A stretch of 64,000 bases of DNA from positions 124,001-188,000 of the forward strand of contig NZ_KB894574.1 in the NCBI RefSeq assembly GCF_000374525.1. The letters run 5' to 3'. Below, piece after piece: positions 18,219 through 27,938 of the stretch; position 1 is the first letter of the stretch; each line of letters begins with the position of its first letter. A program made the translations under genes and the position numbers. The stretch comes from Amorphus coralli DSM 19760. Lineage in GTDB: Bacteria; Pseudomonadota; Alphaproteobacteria; Rhizobiales; Amorphaceae. The notes under the pieces were generated by a model. The model was not told where the DNA came from. It did no database searches and saw only the letters and a program-made list of their open reading frames with translations.

Positions 18219-19031
18219 ATGCTTCCGGTAATCGACAGCATCCTGCGCTTCCTCGTTACGCCGTCTAACGCGATCGTGGTGGTGCTCGCTGTCGGCCTGA
18301 TCCTGCTGGTCGTCGGCCGGCACCGCAGCGGGCTCGGACTGGCCGGCCTCGGAGCAGTTCTCATCGTCCTGTTTGGATACACCACGCTCGGCCTCGCTCT
18401 GCTGCGACCGCTGGAGGATCGGTTTCAGCCCTCTCCGACGGTCGCCAGCGACCCTCGGGGCATCATCATCCTCGGCGGGGCCATCAATGCCGCGATGATG
18501 GGCGACGGACGGCCGATTTCCATCAGCGGCGCCGGTGACCGGTTCACCGTGGTGGCCGGCCTGGCCCGCCGTTTTCCCGACGCGAAGATCTTCATCGCAA
18601 GCGGCGGTTCCCCGGCCGATGCCTCGGGCGCGACCGAGTTGTCCGTCGGCAAGCGGCTGCTGCAGAGTTTCGGCGTGGAGGGCTCCCGGATTTCCGGAGA
18701 CATCCGCTCGGCCACCACATGGGACAATGCCCGCTTCGCCCGGGAGGCTCTTCTGCCACAGACCGGCGAGACCTGGATTCTGGTAACCTCGGCCTGGCAC
18801 ATGCCCAGGGCGGTCGGGGCCTTTCGGCGGGCCGGCTGGGGCGGCCTCGTCCCCTGGCCGGTCGACTACCAGACCCGGGACGGCGACTGGCCTGGTCTCG
18901 TCGCCAGACTCTCCGCCGGGCTCGGCCTGATGGACGCCGCCGCCCACGAATGGCTGGGCCTGCTCGCCTATCGGCTGCGTGGCAGGTCGAATGACCTGTT
19001 TCCCGGTCCTGAGCCGGCTCAGGAGCCGTAA
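18219..19031 (+). CDS. YdcF/ElyC-family (DUF218) membrane protein
   Basis: About 270 aa. Two N-terminal membrane helices (about 14-31 and 38-56) precede a periplasmic DUF218 domain with [29 protein letters not shown] and [11 protein letters not shown], the conserved motifs of the ElyC/SanA/YdcF group. ElyC is linked to envelope integrity and undecaprenyl-phosphate use, which fits the neighbouring glycan locus. The ATG at 18219 follows AAGGCG, and an alternative ATG at 18159 follows GAGGCG. It is divergent from rfbB and its end overlaps the convergent epimerase by 13 bases. The reaction is unknown. Confidence 0.82.
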   Translation: MLPVIDSILRFLVTPSNAIVVVLAVGLILLVVGRHRSGLGLAGLGAVLIVLFGYTTLGLALLRPLEDRFQPSPTVASDPRGIIILGGAINAAMMGDGRPISISGAGDRFTVVAGLARRFPDAKIFIASGGSPADASGATELSVGKRLLQSFGVEGSRISGDIRSATTWDNARFAREALLPQTGETWILVTSAWHMPRAVGAFRRAGWGGLVPWPVDYQTRDGDWPGLVARLSAGLGLMDAAAHEWLGLLAYRLRGRSNDLFPGPEPAQEP

Positions 19032-20041
19032 TAGTCCCGGTACCACCGGACGAACCGGGCGACGCCCTCACGCACCGGCGTGGCGGGCTTGTAGCCCACC
19101 GCCGCCTCCAGCTCGGAGACATCGGCATAGGTGTCGGGCACGTCGCCCGCTTGCAGCGGCAGCATCTCCTTGATTGCGGGCTTGCCGACAGCTTCCTCGA
19201 TCGCCTCGATATAGGCGGACAGCTTCACCGGCGCGTTGTTGCCGATGTTGAAGATCCGGAACGGCGCATTGGACGACCGCGGATCGGGATCCGACGGGTC
19301 CCAGGCGGGATCCGGCTCGGCGATCTGGTCGGACACCCGGATCACCCCTTCCACGATGTCGTCGACATAGGTGAAGTCGCGGGTGTGGTTGCCGTGGTTG
19401 AAGACCGGGATCGGCTCACCGGCAAGGATGTTCTTGGTGAACATGAAGAGCGCCATGTCCGGCCGTCCCCATGGCCCGTACACCGTGAAGAAGCGCAGGC
19501 CCGTCGTTGGAAGGCGATAGAGATGGCTGTAGGAATGCGCCATCAGCTCGTTGGCGCGCTTGGTGGCGGCGTAGAACTGCAGCGGATGGTCCACCCCGTC
19601 GTGCTCCGAGAACGGCATTTTCGTGTTGGCGCCGTAGACACTCGAGGTGGATGCGTAGGTCAGGTGCGGCGTCTGCGCGTGCCGGCAGGCCTCCAGGATG
19701 TTGGTGAAGCCGATCAGGTTCGATTCCACATAGGCATGCGGATTGACCAGGCTGTAGCGAACGCCCGCCTGGGCCGCGAGATGGATGACCCGGTCGAAGC
19801 CATGGGTGGCGAAGCACTGCTCCACCGCCTCCCGGTCCGCCAGGTTGGCCCGCACAAAGGCGAAATCGCCCTGGGCGCGGGCCGCGGTTTCTTCAAGAAC
19901 CTTGAGACGTGCTTCCTTGATGGCGGGATCGTAGTAGTCGTTGACCACGTCGAACCCGACCACGGTGTCACCGCGCTCGATAAGGCGCAGGGCTGTCTGG
20001 AAGCCGATGAAGCCGGCGGCGCCGGTAACGAGAACCTTCAT
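19019..20041 (-). CDS. UDP-glucuronate 4-epimerase-type SDR
   Basis: About 340 aa. TGAAGFIG at residues 6-13 binds NAD, YAATK gives the catalytic Tyr/Lys pair, and [20 protein letters not shown] is diagnostic of the LpsL/CapI UDP-glucuronate 4-epimerase branch. The chosen ATG at 20041 starts [11 protein letters not shown]. It would interconvert UDP-glucuronate and UDP-galacturonate. The preceding gene (20115-21401) looks like a TviB-type dehydrogenase of UDP-N-acetyl sugars, so the pair could instead make a UDP-HexNAc uronic acid. It shares 13 bases with the convergent ydcF-like gene. Confidence 0.85.
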   Translation of the reverse strand: MKVLVTGAAGFIGFQTALRLIERGDTVVGFDVVNDYYDPAIKEARLKVLEETAARAQGDFAFVRANLADREAVEQCFATHGFDRVIHLAAQAGVRYSLVNPHAYVESNLIGFTNILEACRHAQTPHLTYASTSSVYGANTKMPFSEHDGVDHPLQFYAATKRANELMAHSYSHLYRLPTTGLRFFTVYGPWGRPDMALFMFTKNILAGEPIPVFNHGNHTRDFTYVDDIVEGVIRVSDQIAEPDPAWDPSDPDPRSSNAPFRIFNIGNNAPVKLSAYIEAIEEAVGKPAIKEMLPLQAGDVPDTYADVSELEAAVGYKPATPVREGVARFVRWYRDYYGS

Positions 20042-20114
20042 GGGGCGGCCGGTCTTTCTTGTTCTGTCCGATTGATGTGTCCACCGCGCAACCGACATGC
20101 CGGCAGCGACGGAA

Positions 20115-21401
20115 TTATGGCCGCCACAGGCGGACCGCTTCGGGTTTCCGGCCTCGGTCGAGGCGGGCCTTCAGATCCATCACCACCCCGTCACCGGACG
20201 ACAGCAACCCGGCGATGAAATCCCAGCCCCGCTCCAGATAGGACGCATGCGGCACCGCCAGGACGACCGCGTCCGCCTCGCCAAGCGCGGTTTCCGGCAC
20301 CAGATCGAGACCGTACTCGGCGCGCACCTCGTCGGGATCGGCAAGGCAGTCGGACACCGCAACCTCCATCCCGAAGCGCTGGAGCTCGCGGATGACGTCG
20401 ATCACCTTGGAATTGCGGATGTCGGGCACGTTCTCCTTGAAGGTCACGCCCAGCACGGTGATCCGCCGACCGGGACGCGGTCGGCTGGCAACAAGCTGAA
20501 CGCAGGCCCGCCCGATCCGCGCGCCGGCATCGTCGTTGGTGCGCCGGCCCGCCAGAATAACTTCCGGGTGGAGGCCAACCATCTGGGCCTTGTGGGTCAG
20601 ATAGTAGGGATCGACGCTGATGCAGTGACCGCCCACCAGCCCCGGCGTGAAGCGCAGGAAGTTCCACTTCGTACCGGCCGCCGCCAGCACGTCGTATGTG
20701 TCGATGTCCATGCGCCCGAAGATCTCGGAGAGTTCGTTCATGAAGGCAATGTTGAGGTCGCGCTGGGCGTTCTCGATCACCTTCGCCGCTTCCGCCACTC
20801 GGATCGACGGGGCGCGGTGGATGCCGGCGGTGACCACGGAGCCGTAGACGGCGGCCACCACGTCGAGGGTGGCGTCGTCCTGACCGGCAACGACCTTCAC
20901 GATGGTCTCCAGCCGATGCTCCCTGTCGCCGGGATTGATGCGCTCCGGCGAGTAGCCGACGGTGAAGTCGCGGCCGCAGGTCAGGCCCGACGCGCGCTCA
21001 AGCACCGGCACGCACTCATCCTCGGTGGCGCCGGGATAGACGGTCGATTCGTAGACGACAATGGCACCGGGGGAGAGCGCCGCGCCGACCGTCTCACTTG
21101 CCGCCATGACGGCGCTCATGTCCGGGCGGCGGGCGGCGTCGATCGGCGTCGGCACGGTGACGATGAAGAAGTCCGCGTCCCGGAGCGCATCCGGGTCGGC
21201 GGAAAAGCGGATCGACGAACCGGAGAGAGCGGCGGCATCCACCTCGCGGGTGTGGTCGCGCCCGGCCTGCAGCTCCGCCACCCGACGCCGACTGATGTCG
21301 AACCCGATGACCGGTGCGCCGGACGCGGCAAGCGCAACCGCCACCGGCAGCCCGACATATCCAAGACCGATCACCGCGATGCTGCGGTCGTGCTGCATCA
21401 T
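20115..21401 (-). CDS. nucleotide sugar dehydrogenase, TviB/WbpO-like (UDP-HexNAc 6-dehydrogenase)
   Basis: About 428 aa. [14 protein letters not shown] (6-19) is the NAD-binding fold, [10 protein letters not shown] and [10 protein letters not shown] are UDP-sugar dehydrogenase motifs, and [15 protein letters not shown] carries the catalytic cysteine in the form seen in WbpO and TviB rather than UDP-glucose dehydrogenase. [16 protein letters not shown] belongs to the C-terminal domain. The enzyme oxidises C6 of a UDP-sugar to a uronate. The ATG at 21401 follows GGGGGGA. It starts 73 bases before the epimerase, so the two are probably one operon feeding uronic acids to the polysaccharide. Confidence 0.88.
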   Translation of the reverse strand: MMQHDRSIAVIGLGYVGLPVAVALAASGAPVIGFDISRRRVAELQAGRDHTREVDAAALSGSSIRFSADPDALRDADFFIVTVPTPIDAARRPDMSAVMAASETVGAALSPGAIVVYESTVYPGATEDECVPVLERASGLTCGRDFTVGYSPERINPGDREHRLETIVKVVAGQDDATLDVVAAVYGSVVTAGIHRAPSIRVAEAAKVIENAQRDLNIAFMNELSEIFGRMDIDTYDVLAAAGTKWNFLRFTPGLVGGHCISVDPYYLTHKAQMVGLHPEVILAGRRTNDDAGARIGRACVQLVASRPRPGRRITVLGVTFKENVPDIRNSKVIDVIRELQRFGMEVAVSDCLADPDEVRAEYGLDLVPETALGEADAVVLAVPHASYLERGWDFIAGLLSSGDGVVMDLKARLDRGRKPEAVRLWRP

Positions 21402-21541
21402 CCGTCCCCCCGCCGAGCGACCAACCGTCTTTGGCATGGCATGATCCGTAGATCATTGCTCGCCGCAGAGAAAGTCCGACGGTGGCGGAAGACCCGGCGT
21501 CCCGAAGCCGGGAGAGGTGCAATCGCCGTTTTCGCAGTGTG

Positions 21542-22465
21542 TCAAGCCGCGAAGCGGCCGGCCTCCCAGCCGAGAATGGCCCGCTTACGCGTCAGCCCCC
21601 AGTGATAGCCGCACAGGCTGCCGCCCTTGCCGAGCACCCGGTGGCACGGCACCACGAAGGAGATCGGGTTGCGGCCCACCGCCGAGCCCACCGCCCGCAT
21701 CGCCCGGGGCCGACCGATGTGGCGGGCCACATCCGTGTAGGTGGTCGCCTCGCCCGGCTTCACCTTCAGCAGCGTCTCCCAGACCTGGACCTCGAAGTCG
21801 GACCCGATCAGGACCACCCGCACCGGCTGGTCGGCCGTCCAGGCCCCCGGTTCGAAGATGCGAACCGCCGTCGCGGCGGTTTCCTCCGGCGCCTCGCGGT
21901 ACGCCGCATTCGGCCAGCGGCCGGCCATGTCGTCGAAGGCCGCCTGCTCCTCTCCCGGATCGGCGAAAGCCAGGCCGGCAAGGCCATAGTCCGTGACCAT
22001 CAAGAGCGCGTTGCCGAACGGGCTTGCATGCCAGCCCCAGCGGATCTCGATACCCCGGCCGCGCTCCCGGTAGACGCCGGGCGGCATCGCGACATGGGTG
22101 ACGAACAGGTCGTGCAGCCGGCCCGGACCGGACAGCCCCGCCTCGAAGGTGGCGTCCAGAACGCTGGCCCGTTCGTCCAGAAGCCGCAGCGTGTGATCGA
22201 GCGTGACGGCCTGCAGGAACTGCTTCGGGGTCAGCCCCGCCCAGCGGTCGAAGACGCGGGTGAGCTGCACGGGCGTCACCCCGACCGACCGGGCGATGTC
22301 CGGCACGCTCGGCTGATCCTGGTAGCGACGGCTGATCTGTTCGAGCGCCCGACGGACAATGGCGTAGTCGCTGCCGGGCTCTTCGGAGGAAGGCGCCGGC
22401 ACGGCCTCCGGCAGACTGTCGATTGCGGGTCCGAGCATGGCGCGGGGCTCCTTGTTTGTCGTCAT
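21542..22465 (-). CDS. AraC-type HTH / methylated-DNA-protein cysteine methyltransferase fusion (Ada-like)
   Basis: About 307 aa. An AraC-type helix-turn-helix region lies at about 40-125 (YQDQPSVPDIARSVGVTP), followed by the Ogt/MGMT domain with PCHRV at 273-277 (catalytic Cys274). It should repair O6-methylguanine by transferring the methyl group to itself and may activate its own gene. The N-terminal Ada zinc domain that senses methylphosphotriesters is missing, so the usual Cys38 switch is absent. The ATG at 22465 is preferred, since the frame upstream overlaps the DUF2244 gene on the same strand. It lies 52 bases after that gene. Confidence 0.9.
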   Translation of the reverse strand: MTTNKEPRAMLGPAIDSLPEAVPAPSSEEPGSDYAIVRRALEQISRRYQDQPSVPDIARSVGVTPVQLTRVFDRWAGLTPKQFLQAVTLDHTLRLLDERASVLDATFEAGLSGPGRLHDLFVTHVAMPPGVYRERGRGIEIRWGWHASPFGNALLMVTDYGLAGLAFADPGEEQAAFDDMAGRWPNAAYREAPEETAATAVRIFEPGAWTADQPVRVVLIGSDFEVQVWETLLKVKPGEATTYTDVARHIGRPRAMRAVGSAVGRNPISFVVPCHRVLGKGGSLCGYHWGLTRKRAILGWEAGRFAA

Positions 22466-22517
22466 GGAGCCACCCAACACCGCGCGCGGCGCGCGCGCGA
22501 CCCGTTTTCGAACGCCG

Positions 22518-23033
22518 TCACGCCGCGCGTGGTCCGCCGCTGCGCGCATCCGCCAGCGCCGAGCCGAACGCGCTCGCGAAGCTCTCCCGGTCGTCGGGAT
22601 TGAGGAAGGCCCCAAGCACAAGGCTGCGGCCGTGCGACATCAGGTCCAGCCGCGTGACGCCCTCGTCGGCCAAGCGGGTTACGCTGAGGCGGGCCCAGGC
22701 CGGATTGAAGCGGTGCTCGCGCAACCGCCCGCTGGCGGTCACCTGGCGAACCAGCACTTCCGTCGTGGAGACGTGGACCTCTTCGAAGGCCCGGGCGGAC
22801 CGGTAGTTCAGGCGGAACGCAAAATAGAGAAGACCGACGTCGGCCACCATGAACAGCGCCACCGGCCAGGCGCCGATGGCGTAGAAGCGCACGCCCGACC
22901 ACAGCGCGATCAGCGTGGCGATGCCCATCATCACCAGGAAGCCGCGCCGTCCGAGCGAGCGATGCGGCGTCAGCACCGCCGAAAAGAACGGTGCGCCGGT
23001 CTCGCGATCCCAGGTCGTGTTGCCCTCTGTCAT
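22518..23033 (-). CDS. DUF2244 membrane protein
   Basis: About 171 aa. After APFFSAVLTPHRSLGRRG come two membrane helices (about 35-50 and 57-73), then a soluble tail with VSTTEVLVRQ and RFNPAWARL. This is the DUF2244 layout found next to cytochrome oxidase or DNA-repair genes in alphaproteobacteria. The function is unknown. The ATG at 23033 starts only 22 bases from the divergent nth ATG, so the two genes must share promoter elements lying partly in each other's 5' ends. The alternative start at 23042 overlaps even more. Confidence 0.8.
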   Translation of the reverse strand: MTEGNTTWDRETGAPFFSAVLTPHRSLGRRGFLVMMGIATLIALWSGVRFYAIGAWPVALFMVADVGLLYFAFRLNYRSARAFEEVHVSTTEVLVRQVTASGRLREHRFNPAWARLSVTRLADEGVTRLDLMSHGRSLVLGAFLNPDDRESFASAFGSALADARSGGPRAA

Positions 23034-23055
23034 GGAACCCAATTATAGAACCGAA

Positions 23056-23805
23056 ATGGCCGAATCGAAGACCACGTCGCGCACCCGATCCGCAAACGAT
23101 GCCAAGAGCGGCGCGGCGAAGCCCAGAGCCCCGAAACGCCGGGCGCTCTCCGCCACCCGCACATCCTATACGAAGGCGGAAATCGAAGAGATCTTCGAGC
23201 GCTTCCATGCCCGTGAGCCGGAGCCGCGCGGCGAGCTGCTCTACGTCAATCCCTACACGCTGCTGGTGGCCGTGGTGCTGTCGGCCCAGGCCACCGATGT
23301 CGGGGTGAACAAGGCAACGCGCGGCCTGTTCGCCGCCGCCGACACCCCGGAAGCGATGGTCGCGCTTGGCGAGGCCGCGGTGCGCGATCACATCAAGACC
23401 ATCGGCCTCTACCGCAACAAGGCGAAGAACGTGATCGCGCTGTCGCAGGCGCTGATCGCGAACCACGGCGCCGAGGTGCCGCGCGACCGCGAGGCGCTGC
23501 AGGCGCTGCCCGGCGTAGGCCGCAAGACGGCGAACGTTGTCCTCAACATCGCGTTCGGGGACCCGACCATCGCCGTGGACACCCACATCTTTCGGATCGC
23601 CAACCGGATCGGCCTTGCGCCCGGCAAGACGGTGGACGCCGTCGAGGCGCACCTGGAGAAGGTCATCCCGGCGCGCTTCAAGCAGCATGCCCATCACTGG
23701 CTGATCCTGCACGGGCGCTATGTCTGCAAGGCGCGGAAACCCGACTGCGTGGCTTGCCTGATCGCCGACATCTGCAAGAGCCCGGAGAAGACTCTCGCCG
23801 CCTGA
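23056..23805 (+). CDS. nth: endonuclease III, DNA glycosylase/AP lyase
   Basis: About 249 aa. The helix-hairpin-helix LPGVGRKTANVV contains the catalytic lysine K157, and D175 lies in AVDTHIFRI. The C-terminus has C224-x6-C231-x2-C234-x5-C240, the ligands of the 4Fe-4S cluster. It removes oxidised pyrimidines and cleaves the abasic site. A basic 35-residue N-terminal extension precedes the core. I prefer the ATG at 23056. The ATG at 23032 would overlap the divergent DUF2244 start. The otsB gene follows 53 bases later. Confidence 0.96.
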   Translation: MAESKTTSRTRSANDAKSGAAKPRAPKRRALSATRTSYTKAEIEEIFERFHAREPEPRGELLYVNPYTLLVAVVLSAQATDVGVNKATRGLFAAADTPEAMVALGEAAVRDHIKTIGLYRNKAKNVIALSQALIANHGAEVPRDREALQALPGVGRKTANVVLNIAFGDPTIAVDTHIFRIANRIGLAPGKTVDAVEAHLEKVIPARFKQHAHHWLILHGRYVCKARKPDCVACLIADICKSPEKTLAA

Positions 23806-23858
23806 CGGCCCGCGACCGGCGGTCGACCCGGCCCCACGCCTCGGCTAAAAGGAAAGCC

Positions 23859-24602
23859 ATGACGCATCCTCCGATCCCGTCTCGTCCCGCCGTGTTTCTC
23901 GATTTCGACGGGACCCTCGTGGACATCGCGGAGACACCGGACGCGATCGTCGTTCCCCCCGAACTGCCCGACATCCTGCAGCGCGTCCAGGAGCGCGTCG
24001 AGGGCGCGCTCGCCATCGTTTCAGGGCGCCGGATCGCCGAGATCGACCATCACCTGGCGCCGCTGGCGCTTCCCGCCGCAGGTCTGCACGGCATCGAGCA
24101 GCGGCGCCGCGACGGTGGCGCCGTGCTGGAGATGCCCGCGTCCGAGCAGCTTGCCGTCCTGCATGACCGCCTCGCGCACTCCGGTCTGATCTCCGGCGGT
24201 GTCAGCCTGGAGGACAAGGGCGCCGGCCTCGCCGTTCACTATCGCCGCGCGCCGGAGCGCGGCGACGCGGTGATCGACACCCTGCGCGACATCGCCCGCG
24301 ATCTCGACGAGCTTCACCTGATCGAGGGCAAGATGGTCGTCGAGGCCAAGCGCGGCGACGTGAACAAAGGCACGGCCATCACGGATTTCATGACCGCCGC
24401 ACCCTTCCTCGGCCGGACGCCGGTGTTTCTTGGCGACGACGTGACGGACGAGGACGGGTTCCGCATCGTTGCCGGGCTCGACGGGGTGCCCGTCAAGGTC
24501 GGCGACGGCTTCACCGACGCCCCCTTCCGCCTGGCCGGAAGCCGGGCCGTCATGGACTGGCTCCACCGCCTCGCAAACCCGGAGACCTCGCTGGCATCAT
24601 GA
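23859..24602 (+). CDS. otsB: trehalose-6-phosphate phosphatase
   Basis: Protein of 247 aa of the HAD superfamily. The nucleophile and acid are D15 and D17 in FLDFDGTLVD, GRRIAEI and LHGIEQ lie in the cap-side loops, VVEAKRGDVNKGTAI holds motif III, and VFLGDDVTDEDGF motif IV. It dephosphorylates trehalose-6-phosphate to trehalose, an osmolyte and stress protectant. AAGGAA precedes the ATG. Its TGA overlaps the ATG of the GH15 gene (ATGA), and otsA follows, forming a tight three-gene operon. Confidence 0.95.
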   Translation: MTHPPIPSRPAVFLDFDGTLVDIAETPDAIVVPPELPDILQRVQERVEGALAIVSGRRIAEIDHHLAPLALPAAGLHGIEQRRRDGGAVLEMPASEQLAVLHDRLAHSGLISGGVSLEDKGAGLAVHYRRAPERGDAVIDTLRDIARDLDELHLIEGKMVVEAKRGDVNKGTAITDFMTAAPFLGRTPVFLGDDVTDEDGFRIVAGLDGVPVKVGDGFTDAPFRLAGSRAVMDWLHRLANPETSLAS

Positions 24603-26377
24603 GCTCACTCGACCTCGGCCTGATCGGCAACTGTTCCGTCGCCGTCCTCATCGACAAGGACGCCCGGATCGTCTGGTGGTGCCTGCCTCGCTACGACGGG
24701 GAACCGGTCTTCCACTCGTTGCTCGGAAGCCGCTCGGGCGACCCCGCAGACGGCGCCTTCACGGTCGAGATCGAGAACCAGGTCCGCACCGAGCAGAGCT
24801 ACGTCACCAACACGGCGATCCTGTCGACGAAGCTGTTCTCCGAAGACGGCTCGGTGGTGGAAATCCTCGATCACGCGCCGCGCTTCGAGGCGCGCGGCCG
24901 CATGTTCCGACCCACCCAGATCGTCCGCCAGGTGCGGCCGCTGGTGGGCCGGCCGCGCATCCGCATCCGCATCCGCCCGGTGTTCGGCTGGGCCCGCGCC
25001 GCGCCGGAGATCACCTCCGGCTCCAACCACATCCGCTATGTGGGCGATGGCATTGCCCTGCGCATGACCACCAACGCGCCGGTCACCTACATCCGCGAGG
25101 AAACGTGGTTCCAGCTCGACCGCGAGCTGGCGCTTTTCCTCGGACCGGACGAGACCCTCACCGATCATCCGGTGAAGATCGCGCACACCTTCGTGGAGAA
25201 CACCGAGGCCCACTGGCGCGGCTGGTCGCGCCGGCTCGGCCTGCCGCTGGAATGGCAGGACGCCGTCATCCGGGCCGCCATCACGTTGAAGATGTGCACC
25301 TTCGAGGAGACCGGCGCCATCGTCGCCGCGATCACCACCTCGATCCCGGAGGCGCCGCATTCGGGCCGGACCTGGGACTACCGCTACTGCTGGCTGCGCG
25401 ACGCCTTCTTCGTCGTCCGGGCGCTCAACGGGCTCTCGGACCTGGAGACGATGGAGAACTATCTCCGCTACATCAACAACATCATCGCGATGACCGACGG
25501 CGGCCACGTCCAGCCCGTCTACGGCATCGGGCTCGAGCGCGCCCTGATCGAGGACACCGTCGATCTGCCGGGCTATCGCGGCATGGGGCCGGTGCGCATC
25601 GGCAACCAGGCCTATGAGCACTTCCAGCACGACGTCTACGGCAACATCGTGCTGGGCGCGGCCCAGGCCTTCTTCGACCAGCGCCTGTTCCGGCCCTCCG
25701 GCGTGGAGGATTTTCACCAGCTGGAGGCCATCGGCGAGAAGGCTTACGAGCTGCACGACAAGCCCGACGCGGGCATGTGGGAGCTGAGGACCCGGGCGCG
25801 GGTGCATACCTCTTCGAGCCTCATGTGCTGGGCGGCGCTCGACCGGCTGGCCAAGATCGCCAACCGGCTGGGCCTCGATCCGAAGGGCTGGCGTGCCCGC
25901 GCCAACGAAGTGCGCGAAACCATCCTGAAACGCGCCTGGAACGAGGAACTCGGAGCCTTCACCGAGAGTTTCGAAGGCACCGACCTCGACGCGGGCCTGC
26001 TGCTGGCGGCCGAGGTGGGACTGGTGTCACCCCACGATCCGCGCTTCGTCGCAACCGTGGAAAAGATCGGCGAGACGCTTCGTCACGGAAACCACCTCTA
26101 TCGCTACGCCGCAGCAGACGATTTCGGACGACCTGAAACCGCATTCAACATCTGCACGTTCTGGTACATAGACGCGCTCGCGCGGCTCGAGCGCACCGAG
26201 GAGGCCCGGGAAATCTACGAATCCATGCTGGCAAGCCGGAACCATCTGGGACTGCTCTCCGAAGACGTCGATCCGTCGAACAGCGAGCTGTGGGGCAACT
26301 TCCCGCAGACCTACTCGATGGTTGGCATCATCAACGGCGCGATGCGCCTGAGCCGGCGCTGGGACAAGATGGTCTGA
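24599..26377 (+). CDS. glycoside hydrolase family 15 protein
   Basis: Protein of 592 aa. An N-terminal beta-sandwich domain (LDLGLIGNCSVAVLIDKDARI, about 3-250) precedes the (alpha/alpha)6 barrel. TWDYRYCWLRDAFFVVRALN near residue 258 is the GH15 signature, and a conserved stretch ending SNSELWGNFPQTYSMVGIING lies near 560. GH15 includes glucoamylases, glucodextranases and trehalases. It is nested between otsB and otsA, overlapping the first and 8 bases from the second, so a role in trehalose turnover or in hydrolysing a linked glucan is likely. No signal peptide is seen, so it is cytoplasmic. Confidence 0.92.
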   Translation: MSSLDLGLIGNCSVAVLIDKDARIVWWCLPRYDGEPVFHSLLGSRSGDPADGAFTVEIENQVRTEQSYVTNTAILSTKLFSEDGSVVEILDHAPRFEARGRMFRPTQIVRQVRPLVGRPRIRIRIRPVFGWARAAPEITSGSNHIRYVGDGIALRMTTNAPVTYIREETWFQLDRELALFLGPDETLTDHPVKIAHTFVENTEAHWRGWSRRLGLPLEWQDAVIRAAITLKMCTFEETGAIVAAITTSIPEAPHSGRTWDYRYCWLRDAFFVVRALNGLSDLETMENYLRYINNIIAMTDGGHVQPVYGIGLERALIEDTVDLPGYRGMGPVRIGNQAYEHFQHDVYGNIVLGAAQAFFDQRLFRPSGVEDFHQLEAIGEKAYELHDKPDAGMWELRTRARVHTSSSLMCWAALDRLAKIANRLGLDPKGWRARANEVRETILKRAWNEELGAFTESFEGTDLDAGLLLAAEVGLVSPHDPRFVATVEKIGETLRHGNHLYRYAAADDFGRPETAFNICTFWYIDALARLERTEEAREIYESMLASRNHLGLLSEDVDPSNSELWGNFPQTYSMVGIINGAMRLSRRWDKMV

Positions 26378-26385
26378 GGGGGGAA

Positions 26386-27768
26386 ATGGGACGTCTGGTA
26401 GTCGTTTCGAACCGTGTTGGGCCGCTGAAGGACACCGGCCGGGCCGGGGGTCTGGCCGTTGCGCTCGTGGACGTGCTCCGGGAACGCGGCGGCGTCTGGT
26501 TCGGCTGGTCGGGCAAGATATCCGAGGAGGGCACCTTCTCGCCGCTGCGCGAGCAGTCCTCCGGCAACGTGCGCATCGCCACGATCGACCTGTCGGAAGC
26601 CGACTACAACGAATACTACGCCGGCTACGCCAATCGCTGCCTGTGGCCGACGATGCACTACCGGCTCGATTTGACCGACTTCGACCGGAAGTTCGACGAA
26701 GGCTATCGCCGGGTGAACGAGCGCTTCGCCACGCGCCTGAAGGCGCTTCTGGAACCCGACGACATCATCTGGGTCCACGACTACCATTTCATGCTACTGG
26801 GTGCCCAGCTGCGCGCCATGGGCGTGGAGAACCCGATCGGCTTCTTCCTGCACATTCCCTTCCCCGTGCCGGAAGTCCTGACCGCGCTGCCGAACCATGC
26901 CGGCATGGTGCGCTCGCTCCTCGCCTATGACCTGATCGGCTTCCAGTCGGAACGCGACGCGTCCGCCCTGCGCCGCTACCTTCTCGAGGAGGCCGGGGCC
27001 AGCGAGGGCGAGGACGGGTCGCTTTCGGTCCTGGGCCGCAGCGTCGAGCTTGGCGCCTTCCCGATCGGCATCGATGCGGAGACTTTCGCCGACTATGCCG
27101 TGTCGGGCGAAGGTCAGCGCAACTACCGTCGCCTGAAGACGCTGCTCAACGGGCAGATCCAGATCGTCGGCGTCGACCGGATCGACTATTCCAAGGGCCT
27201 GCCGGAACGCTTCCGCGCGGTGGAGCGGCTGTTCGAGGACTATCCGGAGAACCGGGGGCGGGTCTCCTTCATGCAGGTGGCTCCGCCTTCGCGCTCGGAG
27301 GTGCGGGCCTATGCCGACATTCAGCGTTCGCTGGAGGGCCTGACGGGTCGCATCAACGGACGGTTTTCCGACATCGACTGGACGCCGATCTCGTTCCTCA
27401 CCCAGTCGCTGCCCCGCCGGGCGCTGGCCGGCATCTATCGGGCCAGCCTCATCGGCCTGGTCACGCCGCTGCGCGACGGCATGAACCTCGTCGCCAAGGA
27501 GTATGTCGCGGCACAGGATCCGGAAGATCCCGGCGTTTTGGTGCTCTCGCGCTTCGCCGGTGCGGCGGAGGAGCTGCGCGAGGCGCTCATCGTCAACCCC
27601 TATTCGATCGATGCCATCGCCGAAGCGCTGCAGACCGGCATCCGCATGCCCCAGGACGAACGCAAGGATCGGTGGGAGCGGCTTTACAGCCGGATCACGC
27701 ACACCACTGCCGCGCGCTGGTCGCGCAATTTCGTCGATCGGCTGACCGAGGCGGCAGCGCGCAACTGA
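26386..27768 (+). CDS. otsA: trehalose-6-phosphate synthase
   Basis: Protein of 460 aa of family GT20. [12 protein letters not shown] and GGLAVAL at the N-terminus, [19 protein letters not shown] and [17 protein letters not shown] are the conserved UDP-glucose and glucose-6-phosphate binding blocks, and [18 protein letters not shown] lies near 375. It joins UDP-glucose and glucose-6-phosphate. GAGGGGGG precedes the ATG at 26386. It is the last gene of the otsB-GH15-otsA operon, the reverse of the usual otsA-otsB order. Confidence 0.96.
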   Translation: MGRLVVVSNRVGPLKDTGRAGGLAVALVDVLRERGGVWFGWSGKISEEGTFSPLREQSSGNVRIATIDLSEADYNEYYAGYANRCLWPTMHYRLDLTDFDRKFDEGYRRVNERFATRLKALLEPDDIIWVHDYHFMLLGAQLRAMGVENPIGFFLHIPFPVPEVLTALPNHAGMVRSLLAYDLIGFQSERDASALRRYLLEEAGASEGEDGSLSVLGRSVELGAFPIGIDAETFADYAVSGEGQRNYRRLKTLLNGQIQIVGVDRIDYSKGLPERFRAVERLFEDYPENRGRVSFMQVAPPSRSEVRAYADIQRSLEGLTGRINGRFSDIDWTPISFLTQSLPRRALAGIYRASLIGLVTPLRDGMNLVAKEYVAAQDPEDPGVLVLSRFAGAAEELREALIVNPYSIDAIAEALQTGIRMPQDERKDRWERLYSRITHTTAARWSRNFVDRLTEAAARN

Positions 27769-27790
27769 TCGTCTCAGGCACCGCCTGGAC

Positions 27791-27825
27791 AGAAAAACGG
27801 CGCCGGGTGGGGGGACTCGGCGCCG
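27791..27825 (-). terminator. rho-independent terminator for the helicase-pdeM operon
   Basis: CGGCGCCG at 27798-27805 and again at 27818-27825 form an 8-bp stem with a 12-base loop. On the minus strand it is followed by TTTTTCT (27797-27791). It lies about 115 bases beyond the pdeM stop. Without a T run on the plus strand it would serve otsA poorly. Confidence 0.7.
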
Positions 27826-27913
27826 CGAGGCTGACGTCAGATTATTGTCATCAGACTGTAGCGATTCCAATCTCTCGCAGGAAGCTCGTTCATTAGGCGC
27901 TGCTTAATTGTAG

Positions 27914-27929
27914 GGCAGCGCGCGCTGCC
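27914..27929. repeat. 16-bp perfect palindrome just after pdeM
   Basis: GGCAGCGCGCGCTGCC is its own reverse complement and lies 9 bases beyond the pdeM stop on the minus strand. No T run follows. It may form an RNA hairpin that stabilises the 3' end, or be chance in G+C-rich DNA. Confidence 0.6.
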
Positions 27930-27938
27930 GCGATTCGC

